Below, piece after piece: positions 1 through 6,179 of a DNA stretch of 11,719 bases. The DNA comes from Clostridia bacterium (GTDB taxonomy: Bacteria > Bacillota > Clostridia > Christensenellales > Borkfalkiaceae), in the NCBI GenBank assembly GCA_017648525.1, contig JAGCIP010000057.1, forward strand, positions 1 to 11,719, read 5' to 3'. Under the pieces are notes generated by a model. That model did no database searches. It was not told where the DNA came from and saw nothing but the letters and a program-made list of their open reading frames with translations. A program made the translations under genes and the position numbers. The stretch's first letter is position 1. Every line of letters begins with the position of its first letter.

Positions 1-917
1 AACTTATTTTAGATACCGACCCCGGCGTAGACGATACCGTATGCCTTATTTATGCACTTTTTGACAAAAAAGCAAAAGTTGAACTTATCACCACCGTTTC
101 AGGCAACGTTAATATTGATAAAGCAACGAGAAACCTTCTTCACCTAATGGACCTGTTAGGCGTTGACGTTCCCGTTGCAAAAGGGGCGGATAAACCATTA
201 AGGAGAAAAAGCGTAAACGCCGAATTTATACATCAAGTTAGTGGATTAGGCGGATATACCCCGCCCGAAGTTACGCACGCAAAAGTTTTAAAAGAAGATG
301 CGGTAAGCGCAATGTATCGCGTTATTATGGCTGGTGACGGGGACGTTTACCCCATTATGTTAGGTCCTCAAACTAATATTGCAAAACTAATTAAAAAGCA
401 CCCCGACGTAATAGCCAAAATACCAAAAATAGTCATTATGGGCGGTTCGCCGTACGGCACACCCGGTTACCCCGACCACATTTCCTTTAACCTATCGCAC
501 GACCCAGAAGCCTTTCAAGTTGTTTTAGATAGCAAAATTCCACTTATGATGCTACCTTCTAACGTTGGTAGACGTCTTGCGCATTTAACCGAAGATTACG
601 TTAATAGTTTAAAAGAAATTAACGACGTAGGCAAACTTATGCACCTAATGTATTCTAAATACTGGGAGCCGAATTTCCCTGATAAAAGAGTTACCACAAA
701 CGACGTGTGCACTTTGCTTGCTTTAACCCACCCAAAACTCTTTACCACGCAAAAAATAAACGTATTTTTAGATTTACACGAAGCGCCCGGTAAAACTATC
801 ATAGAATTTACCGAAAAAGGGCGAATTGAAATGATTAACGGTATAAATAGAAAAAAATTCTTAAAATATTTAACCGACGAGTTGAAAAAATTAAATCATA
901 TAAAAATTAATTTATAG
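1..917 (+). CDS. Nucleoside hydrolase (IUNH family), 5'-truncated by the window edge
   Basis: The frame is open from base 3, well upstream of the first internal ATG (147). Its opening residues LILDTDPGVDD are the N-terminal Ca2+-binding signature of inosine-uridine nucleoside hydrolases, so only a few residues are missing and the true start lies just outside the window. About 304 residues are visible, close to the usual family length. Other family marks are LGPQTNIA (about bases 360-383), KIVIMGG, and FNLSHDPEA, where the family usually has AEFN..DPEA. Such enzymes hydrolyse the N-glycosidic bond of ribonucleosides in the cytoplasm, giving free base plus ribose for salvage. The C-terminal metal-binding Asp is present in TTNDVC (about bases 693-710), but the residue before it is Asn, where the classical inosine-uridine enzymes have the catalytic His. 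Substrate preference therefore cannot be assigned. No signal peptide is visible. The gene converges on the P-II-like gene and is not obviously part of the sugar modules. Confidence 0.9.
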   Translation, partial: LILDTDPGVDDTVCLIYALFDKKAKVELITTVSGNVNIDKATRNLLHLMDLLGVDVPVAKGADKPLRRKSVNAEFIHQVSGLGGYTPPEVTHAKVLKEDAVSAMYRVIMAGDGDVYPIMLGPQTNIAKLIKKHPDVIAKIPKIVIMGGSPYGTPGYPDHISFNLSHDPEAFQVVLDSKIPLMMLPSNVGRRLAHLTEDYVNSLKEINDVGKLMHLMYSKYWEPNFPDKRVTTNDVCTLLALTHPKLFTTQKINVFLDLHEAPGKTIIEFTEKGRIEMINGINRKKFLKYLTDELKKLNHIKINL

Positions 918-921
918 TATT

Positions 922-952
922 AAAGCCGTAGCACCTTTCGTGTTACGGCTTT
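922..952 (+). terminator. Hairpin terminator between convergent genes
   Basis: A 13-bp stem with one G-U pair (AAAGCCGTAGCAC / GTGTTACGGCTTT) closes a 5-base loop immediately after the nucleoside hydrolase stop. The U-run is only the TTT of the stem arm, so it is a modest intrinsic terminator. It may also work for the opposing P-II-like operon, which ends at 981. Confidence 0.65.
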
Positions 953-980
953 AAACTTGCTCAAACTTTATTTATAATCT

Positions 981-1661
981 TTATTTAAGTTCTTCAAAAT
1001 GCTTTATTCCAACAACGCTATCTACGGGGAGAGAGAAAAGAACACCATGCGCTTCAGTATTACTGCCTGCTTTTTCCATAATAGCATGCATAATAGCATC
1101 TCTGTTAGTTCTCTCTGCTACTATATAAACCATTTCCTTTTCTTCACTTATAGACACACCGAAGAACTTTGCTATTTCAGCACCCGTGCCTTTGGCTTTA
1201 ACAACCGTTCCACCACTTGCACCAACCGCACGTGCCGCATCCATAACTAAATCGGTATTTCCCTTATCTACAACCGTTATTATTAACACGATTTTACTCT
1301 CACTCATTTCTTCCATCTCCTTTTTCTCAACAGTTTGGTTTCCTATAAAATAATCGAGCGACGATTTTCCGCCAACTCCGTCAATATTCACGAACACAGC
1401 AATTCCGTTATTCGCAGAGCCTATATCCATTTCTACGTACATATCTTTAACAAGTTGCTCTATCTGTTCATCTTTAACCATTGCTTCAAAGGTCATTTTT
1501 TCGGTTTTTTCCACGCCCAAATAGTCCAAAGTTTTTGCATTAGCCGTGCCGTGTGCCAAAGTGCTTAACACTCTGTAAACGCCGTGCCTACTGAAAAAAT
1601 CTAAATATTTTTCCGAATATTCTCTTTGCGTTATCAATATGAGATATTTTATACCTAACAT
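981..1661 (-). CDS. Tandem P-II-like regulatory protein (226 aa), partner of the DUF1538 protein
   Basis: The C-terminal half (about residues 122-220) resembles P-II/GlnB-like proteins that accompany DUF1538 genes. It has an initial strand SKIVLIITVV, a central glycine-rich GGTVVKAKGTG (150-160), a FFGVSISEEKEMVYIV stretch, and a closing LPVDSVVGI (211-219). The N-terminal half (about 4-105) repeats the same order in diverged form: YLILIT, LSTLAHGTA, YLGVEKTEKMTFEAMV, GIAVFVNIDGVGG. The protein therefore looks like two P-II-like ferredoxin folds joined by an acidic and lysine-rich linker (about 108-122), twice the usual P-II length of about 110 aa. No transmembrane or signal segment is seen, so it should be cytosolic. 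Its ATG is preceded by AGGTGA at bases 1666-1671, which overlaps the DUF1538 TAG stop, so translation is probably coupled. P-II proteins bind adenine nucleotides or small effectors and dock on membrane transporters. Here the target is inferred to be the neighbouring DUF1538 protein. The effector is unknown. Confidence 0.8.
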   Translation of the reverse strand: MLGIKYLILITQREYSEKYLDFFSRHGVYRVLSTLAHGTANAKTLDYLGVEKTEKMTFEAMVKDEQIEQLVKDMYVEMDIGSANNGIAVFVNIDGVGGKSSLDYFIGNQTVEKKEMEEMSESKIVLIITVVDKGNTDLVMDAARAVGASGGTVVKAKGTGAEIAKFFGVSISEEKEMVYIVAERTNRDAIMHAIMEKAGSNTEAHGVLFSLPVDSVVGIKHFEELK

Positions 1662-1669
1662 AATATCAC

Positions 1670-3208
1670 CTACTCTATAATATCTTCCACGACGACGGGA
1701 ATTTCTTTTTCCTTATTTTTAATTCTGCTAGTCTTAATCTTGTAAATCAAACCTAACACTTGAATAGTTATAAGCGGGGTCATAGCAACCATTGCCACCA
1801 CGCCAAAACCTTCGGTTGCAATATTTCCACCAACCGCCCCGCAAACACCTAATGCAAAGGGCATAATAAAGCTTGCGGTCATTGCACCAGACGCTACCCC
1901 GCCCGAGTCAAATGCGATTGCCGTAAACATATCGGGAACAAAAAACGTCAATACTATTGCTATTAAATACCCCGGTATTAAGAAATACATTATAGGGATA
2001 TTAAGCAAAATACGGAGCATTGCCAAACCAACCGAAACGGCAACGCCAAACATCAAACTTGCCCTTAACGCCTTTTTAGGAATTGCACCCGAAGTTATTT
2101 CGTAAACCTGTCTAGTAAGAACGTGCACCGCAGGTTCTGCAGCAACCACGAAAAAGCCCATAATCATACCTACGGGCACTATTATCCAGTTGTATGCTAA
2201 ATTCCCTAATAGACCGCCCAAGAAACTTCCTACGGGTAAAAAGCCGACGTTAACGCCAAGCAAGAAAAACACTAAACCAAGGTAAGTATATAAAACACCT
2301 ATCATTATTCTTATCAAGGCTTGCTTTTGCACTTTGTTCCCTAAAAGTTGAAACAAAAAGAAAAAAGCAACAATCGGCAAGAGCGCAACCGCCACTTCTT
2401 TTAAATAGTGCGGTAGTTCGCCCACAAATAAACTAACTAAATCTTTAGAGTTTTCAACCGACGGAATAACCGTAGAAGACGTTTCAATGTTTTCCGGCTG
2501 AAAAATTATACCTAAAGCCATAACCGAGAGAATAGGTCCGATTGAACAAAGCGCAGTAAGACCGAAACCGTCCGTTTCCGCATTTTTATCACTACGCATT
2601 GATGCAACGCCCGTACCGATTGCAATTATGAACGGGACACTCATAGGTCCTGTGGTAACACCACCAGAATCGAACGCCAAGGGAATAAATGCCGACGGAA
2701 CGAAAAAAGATAGCCCGAAAACGCAGATATAAAAGAATATTAAAATATAAGAAAGTTTTATCTTTAATACTATTCTTAAAAAGGCTACAACTAAAAATAA
2801 TCCAACGCCTATACCGACGGCAATTATAAGTATCCACGGGTTTATAGTATTAGAAAGTTGCCCTGCAAGAACTTGCAAATCGGGTTCTGAAACGGTTACC
2901 AGAACGCCCACGATAAAACAAACGAAAACTATAATCCACAACTTTTTAGTTTTCATTACAGAAGAGCCGACGTACTCGCCTATCGGGGTCATTGCCGTGT
3001 CCGCACCAAGCGTAAAAAGCCCCATACCTAATACCACTAAAAACGCACCCGAAACAAACGCCAAAAATACCCCGCTCTCTATTGGAGCGACGGTTATGCA
3101 CAAAAATAATACTATTAAGGTAATAGGTAGAACGGAAGAAAAGGCTTCTTTGACCTTTTCACTAATAATCGTTTTGTCCGCCCTAATAAAACTAATTCGT
3201 TTTTTCAA
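1670..3208 (-). CDS. DUF1538 multi-pass membrane protein, putative transporter (512 aa, TTG start)
   Basis: This is a polytopic membrane protein with roughly 12-14 hydrophobic segments. It is built from two homologous halves about 250 residues apart. Half 1 has LGADTAMTPIGEYVG (67-81), SEPDLQVLA (107-115), FDSGGVTTGPM (179-189) and DGFGL (213-217). Half 2 has LGVNVGFLPVGSFLG (317-331), AEPAVHVLT (357-365), FDSGGVASGAM (433-443) and EGFGVVAM (466-473). Paired acidic and glycine-rich motifs in membrane repeats are typical of secondary transporters, but the family has no established function and the substrate is unknown. The start is TTG at 3206-3208. AGAAGGG (3215-3221) lies 6 bases upstream, and an in-frame TAA further up excludes an earlier start. 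The C-terminus ends in a charged tail (about 493-512), and the gene runs directly into the P-II-like gene. The family call is firm; the transport role is inference. Confidence 0.88.
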   Translation of the reverse strand: MKKRISFIRADKTIISEKVKEAFSSVLPITLIVLFLCITVAPIESGVFLAFVSGAFLVVLGMGLFTLGADTAMTPIGEYVGSSVMKTKKLWIIVFVCFIVGVLVTVSEPDLQVLAGQLSNTINPWILIIAVGIGVGLFLVVAFLRIVLKIKLSYILIFFYICVFGLSFFVPSAFIPLAFDSGGVTTGPMSVPFIIAIGTGVASMRSDKNAETDGFGLTALCSIGPILSVMALGIIFQPENIETSSTVIPSVENSKDLVSLFVGELPHYLKEVAVALLPIVAFFFLFQLLGNKVQKQALIRIMIGVLYTYLGLVFFLLGVNVGFLPVGSFLGGLLGNLAYNWIIVPVGMIMGFFVVAAEPAVHVLTRQVYEITSGAIPKKALRASLMFGVAVSVGLAMLRILLNIPIMYFLIPGYLIAIVLTFFVPDMFTAIAFDSGGVASGAMTASFIMPFALGVCGAVGGNIATEGFGVVAMVAMTPLITIQVLGLIYKIKTSRIKNKEKEIPVVVEDIIE

Positions 3209-3237
3209 TTCAAGCCCTTCTTTTTAGTATTTATTTA

Positions 3238-3266
3238 ATTATAACAAACGGCCACACGTTTGTCAA
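3238..3266 (-). promoter_or_regulatory. Consensus sigma-A promoter of the DUF1538/P-II operon
   Basis: On the minus strand, TTGACA (3261-3266) is followed by a 17-base spacer and TATAAT (3238-3243), a perfect match to the vegetative consensus. Transcription should begin near base 3231 and leave a leader of about 22 bases before the TTG start. The operon can therefore be transcribed independently of araD-araM upstream. Confidence 0.85.
3244..3263. promoter_or_regulatory. Palindromic operator candidate inside the DUF1538 promoter
   Basis: ACAAACG, six bases, then CGTTTGT form a perfect 7-bp inverted repeat. It fills the whole -35/-10 spacer and overlaps three bases of the -35 box. A repressor bound here would block RNA polymerase directly. 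Alternatively, RNA reading through from araM could fold it as a hairpin, but no clear U-run follows, which makes a terminator role less likely. The binding protein is unknown. Confidence 0.55.
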
Positions 3267-3293
3267 CGCCCAGCCGTTCTTTTGTATTTAATA

Positions 3294-4538
3294 TTAAATT
3301 TTTGCAGATTGCCTTAATCTCATAAGAGTAAGTCTATTTCTAACCGTTGGGGAGTAAAAGAACAATTTTTCTTTTAACTTTTCGTCAACGCCTAAATCAG
3401 CAAGACTTTTCATTGCCCCTAATTTTTCGTATATAGCAAGTAATTTATCCTTTTCGGGTATATTAGCAATAATTTGACAAATTTTATCCATATTATTTAT
3501 TACGTCGCTTGCCTTAATATTAAGTGCACAATCATTTGCATTTTCTTCCATTACAGAATCAACCAAACGACTTCCAAACACCTTTTCAACTTCTTCTTTC
3601 GGCAACTGTTTATAATCTTGCCACTTGATATTTCCGTTTGCTATGTTATGATATTCTTCTAATAACAATAAAGTTGCAACGCCAACCTTTTCTCCGTGTA
3701 AAGCAGTAGAACTTACCCCAAGCCCAGCGGGTTGCATCTCTATAATATGCGAAATATGATGTTCTGCGCCAGACGCAGGGCGAGAATTACCCATCATTTG
3801 CATAGCAAGACCAGATAAGATTAACCCACCCGTCAACTGCTCTATCGCTTTTTTATCTCTAACGGCAAGCCCGTCTGCACAGTCTAAAGCGGTTATGGTC
3901 GCTTTCATCATTAAAGAATAAATTTCTTCGCACAAAAATTCGCCCGTTACAGCGTTTGCAATTTTCCAGTCTGATAGTGCGATAAACTTCCCCACCATAT
4001 CGCCAAAACCCGAAACGGTTAAACGCATAGGTGCATTTGCTATTATATCAACGTCCGCTAAAACGATTTTCGGCGCAACGCCGGGCATTGTTTTCTTAAA
4101 CCCTTCCCAAGTCATAGCCGCAACCGAAGAACAAAAACCATCCACGCTAGCAGCGGTAGGACAAGCAACGAAAGGCAATCCCTTTTGGTTTGCGCAATAT
4201 CTTGTAACGTCATGCACCGTGCCAGAACCGACGGCAACTAACAATTCGGTTTCATCTTTTAACTTGTCTAATACGATTGCGCACGCCTTTTCGTCAGCAT
4301 GCAAGTTTTCTGGACAAAGTATAATTTCGCAATCTACTTTGGGGCGTCTATCGCTTACCGCTTTATAAGTATTTTCGTCATAAATAGCCGTAATATGTTT
4401 AACCAAAGGAAAAAACTCTTTTTTATAATCGTCAAACTTATTTAAAACGCCTTCTTCCACCACGGCTAACTCGGTTATCATAGCGTGTGATTTCCCACAC
4501 GAACATTTCCCGTTATACTTCTTTGCGTCAATAATCAT
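3294..4538 (-). CDS. araM: sn-Glycerol-1-phosphate dehydrogenase, AraM type (414 aa)
   Basis: This belongs to the iron-containing alcohol dehydrogenase/dehydroquinate synthase superfamily, AraM/EgsA branch. The NAD(P)-binding loop VAVGSGTVHD lies at residues 101-110. It is followed by CPTAASVDGFCSSVAAM (126-142), GFGDMVGKFIALSDW (177-191), SGAEHHISH (256-264) and HGEKVG (281-286). The metal ligands expected from the family are Asp180, a His of the 260/261 pair, and His281; all are present, so the enzyme looks intact. Family members interconvert dihydroxyacetone phosphate and sn-glycerol-1-phosphate with NAD(P)H in the cytoplasm, and Bacillus subtilis AraM is the bacterial example. A Cys-rich CSCGKSH segment (12-18) opens the protein. 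The ATG shares one base with the araD stop (TAATG), with GGAG at 4547-4550 as ribosome binding site, so expression is coupled to araD. The araM-araD pairing also occurs in the B. subtilis arabinose operon. Confidence 0.9.
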   Translation of the reverse strand: MIIDAKKYNGKCSCGKSHAMITELAVVEEGVLNKFDDYKKEFFPLVKHITAIYDENTYKAVSDRRPKVDCEIILCPENLHADEKACAIVLDKLKDETELLVAVGSGTVHDVTRYCANQKGLPFVACPTAASVDGFCSSVAAMTWEGFKKTMPGVAPKIVLADVDIIANAPMRLTVSGFGDMVGKFIALSDWKIANAVTGEFLCEEIYSLMMKATITALDCADGLAVRDKKAIEQLTGGLILSGLAMQMMGNSRPASGAEHHISHIIEMQPAGLGVSSTALHGEKVGVATLLLLEEYHNIANGNIKWQDYKQLPKEEVEKVFGSRLVDSVMEENANDCALNIKASDVINNMDKICQIIANIPEKDKLLAIYEKLGAMKSLADLGVDEKLKEKLFFYSPTVRNRLTLMRLRQSAKI

Positions 4539-5233
4539 TACTTTTTCTCCTTTTGTCCGTAATAAGCACCCTTTCCGTGCTTTCTAAAATAATGTTTGTC
4601 TAATAATTTATCTTTCATAATAGCCTTGTCGTTTAATATCCCCGTATTAACCGCCATCATTGCCACTTCTTCTAAAACTATTGCGTTTTCCACCGCTTTC
4701 ATAGCGTTTTTCGCCCAAGCGAACGGCCCGTGGCTAGCCACTAAAACCGCTGGTATATCCATCGGCGGACGATTTGCAATCGTTTCAACGATTACCTTTC
4801 CCGTTTCATATTCGTATTCGCCGTCTATTTCTTGGTCGGTTAAATCTCTACTGCAAGGAACTGCTCCGTAAAAAGTATCTGCGTGAGTAGTGCCTAAAGC
4901 AGGTATATCTTTTTTGGCTTGCGAATAAACGGTTGCCCAACGAGAATGGGTATGTACTACCCCGCCTATTTCCTTAAATGCGTTGTATAAACATAAGTGA
5001 GTTGGCGTGTCGGACGAGGGATTTAATTCTCCCGCAACCTTATTACCGTTTAAGTCCACAACGACTATATCTTCCCACTTCATTTCATCATAAGACACGC
5101 CAGACGGTTTTATTGCAACAACTCCGTTTCCCCTATCAATTTCAGAAACGTTCCCCCAAGTAAGTGTTACCAAGCCAGACTTACCAAGCAATAGGTTGGC
5201 GTTTAAAACCCTTTCTCTTAATTCTCTATACAT
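4538..5233 (-). CDS. araD: L-ribulose-5-phosphate 4-epimerase (231 aa)
   Basis: The protein closely resembles E. coli AraD over its full length and has the same 231 residues. Signatures are LTWGNVS (24-30), IKPSGV (41-46), SSDTPTH (73-79), VVHTHS (92-97), TTHADTFYG (115-123) and SHGPFAW (167-173). By correspondence with E. coli AraD, His94, His96 and His168 are the Zn2+ ligands, and Asp119 and Tyr225 the catalytic pair. The enzyme makes D-xylulose 5-phosphate from L-ribulose 5-phosphate for the pentose phosphate pathway. The paralogues UlaF and SgbE run the same reaction in other pathways, and without araA or araB nearby the supplying pathway is not proven. The ATG follows an AGGAG site and is the first gene of a unit driven by the promoter at 5282-5310. 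The divergent DeoR gene is the likely regulator. Confidence 0.93.
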   Translation of the reverse strand: MYRELRERVLNANLLLGKSGLVTLTWGNVSEIDRGNGVVAIKPSGVSYDEMKWEDIVVVDLNGNKVAGELNPSSDTPTHLCLYNAFKEIGGVVHTHSRWATVYSQAKKDIPALGTTHADTFYGAVPCSRDLTDQEIDGEYEYETGKVIVETIANRPPMDIPAVLVASHGPFAWAKNAMKAVENAIVLEEVAMMAVNTGILNDKAIMKDKLLDKHYFRKHGKGAYYGQKEKK

Positions 5234-5281
5234 TTACGCTCCTTTTTTTTATTGACTTTTATATTTTTATTCAATATAATA

Positions 5282-5310
5282 ATTATACAATATTGATTGA
5301 TTTCAGTCAA
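5282..5310 (-). promoter_or_regulatory. Promoter of the araD-araM unit
   Basis: Minus-strand TTGACT (5305-5310), a 17-base spacer and TATAAT (5282-5287) form a near-perfect sigma-A promoter. The transcript should begin near 5275, giving a leader of about 40 bases before the AraD start. Confidence 0.82.
5293..5310. promoter_or_regulatory. Imperfect palindrome over the araD -35 region, candidate DeoR-type operator
   Basis: TTGATTGATTTCAGTCAA is an 18-bp inverted repeat with 7 of 9 half-site positions matching (half-site TTGAYTGAW). It covers the -35 box and adjacent spacer of the araD promoter. A further ATTGACT lies at 5251-5257, in inverted orientation to the AGTCAAT at 5305-5311. The position fits repression by the adjacent DeoR-family protein, but binding is inferred. 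Confidence 0.45.
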
Positions 5311-5340
5311 TAAATCGTTTATTGTGGCGATAAAATAGGA

Positions 5341-5360
5341 AAATGCGCAAAAATGCGCAA
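5341..5360 (+). repeat. Two tandem copies of a 10-bp unit upstream of the DeoR gene
   Basis: AAATGCGCAA occurs twice in immediate succession, one helical turn apart, between 28 and 47 bases ahead of the DeoR ATG. The best, weak, plus-strand -10 candidate is TAAAAT at 5331-5336, with no clear -35. The repeat would then lie at the start of the transcript, where an autoregulatory operator could sit. The rest of the gap 5234-5387 holds only the divergent araD promoter and its palindrome. Confidence 0.5.
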
Positions 5361-5387
5361 AATATTTAATGTTTATTAGGGGCGAAT

Positions 5388-6125
5388 ATGAAAATAAATC
5401 AAAGACAAATCACTATTTTAAAAGCACTTGAAAAAGAAGTATATATTTCAGTAGATACGCTTGCAAAACGCCTTTTTGCATCTCCTTCTAGCATTAGGCG
5501 AGATTTAGCGGAACTTCAATCAAGGAATATGGTACATAGAACACACGGCGGGGTTACACTTTTCAACCCGACCGAACGAGTTGCAAGTTTTTCAAGGCGC
5601 ATGACTAAAAACGTACAAGGCAAGCAAATAGTGGCCAAAAAAGCGTCCGCTTTCTTAAAAGACGGTATGAGCGTGTTTTTAGACGGCTCTACAACCGTTA
5701 AATATTTATTGCCGTATATAGCAATGCACGAAAAAATCACTTTGTTTACTAATAATTTAGACACGGCAACTTCTGCTATTAACGAAGGTATAGAAACGCA
5801 TTGCACGGGCGGAAAAGCCTTTAATAATTCCCCCGTGCTAATAGGTCCAGACACCGAAAGATTTATCAAAAATCTTCGAGTAGACGCTTTCTTTTTTTCC
5901 GCACAGTTCTTAAATCATAAAGGTGTAATATCTGATTCAACCCAAGAGGAAACTTATATACGCAGTATTATATTAGAAAATTGTGATAAAAAGTATTTTC
6001 TTTGCGACAACGACAAGGTAAACCAAACTGCTCTTTACACACTAACAAACGTAAAAGACTTGGACGCTTGTATTTTAGAAAAAGAGTGGAATCTTTTAGA
6101 GTGCGACGGAAATATTATATATTGA
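5388..6125 (+). CDS. DeoR/GlpR-family transcriptional repressor (245 aa)
   Basis: This has the standard DeoR layout and length. The N-terminal winged helix-turn-helix (about residues 1-57) contains VDTLAKRLFASPSSIRRDL and the family signature ending in HRTHGGV. The C-terminal phosphosugar-sensing domain of the isomerase-like fold carries LDGSTT, FTNN, CTGGKAFN and GVISDSTQEE. Such proteins usually repress sugar-catabolic operons and release DNA when a phosphorylated intermediate binds. Divergent transcription from araD-araM, with the palindrome over their promoter, points to that unit as the target; the effector may be a pentose or triose phosphate. The ATG at 5388 is preceded by AGGGG at good distance. 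The gene ends just before a strong bidirectional terminator. Family assignment is confident; target and ligand are inferred. Confidence 0.9.
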   Translation: MKINQRQITILKALEKEVYISVDTLAKRLFASPSSIRRDLAELQSRNMVHRTHGGVTLFNPTERVASFSRRMTKNVQGKQIVAKKASAFLKDGMSVFLDGSTTVKYLLPYIAMHEKITLFTNNLDTATSAINEGIETHCTGGKAFNNSPVLIGPDTERFIKNLRVDAFFFSAQFLNHKGVISDSTQEETYIRSIILENCDKKYFLCDNDKVNQTALYTLTNVKDLDACILEKEWNLLECDGNIIY

Positions 6126-6141
6126 TAAAAATTTAGGATAA

Positions 6142-6174
6142 AAAATCCCCGCTTGATTATCAAGCGGGGATTTT
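6142..6174. terminator. Strong bidirectional terminator between the DeoR gene and the GH2 gene
   Basis: A 14-bp perfect stem (AAAATCCCCGCTTG / CAAGCGGGGATTTT) closes a five-base ATTAT loop. It has T-rich sequence on the right and A-rich sequence on the left, so it can end both convergent transcripts. Confidence 0.9.
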
Positions 6175-6179
6175 ATTAT

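Noticed and set aside
999..1568. Plus-strand open frames opposite the P-II-like gene
   Set aside because: The minus-strand gene has motifs, a ribosome binding site and operon context; the plus-strand frames have none of these.
3244..3278. Intrinsic terminator for araM
   Set aside because: Hairpins are possible (ACAAACG/CGTTTGT, or AACGGC/GCCGTT), but no U-run follows and the sequence coincides exactly with a consensus promoter, so a promoter/operator is preferred; a weak terminator role is not excluded.
5341..5360. Start of a CRISPR or other repeat array
   Set aside because: There are only two adjacent 10-base copies, with no spacers and no cas genes; an operator is the better reading.
5516..5869. 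Minus-strand open frame inside the DeoR-family gene
   Set aside because: It is fully contained within a complete DeoR-family gene and lacks recognisable domains.
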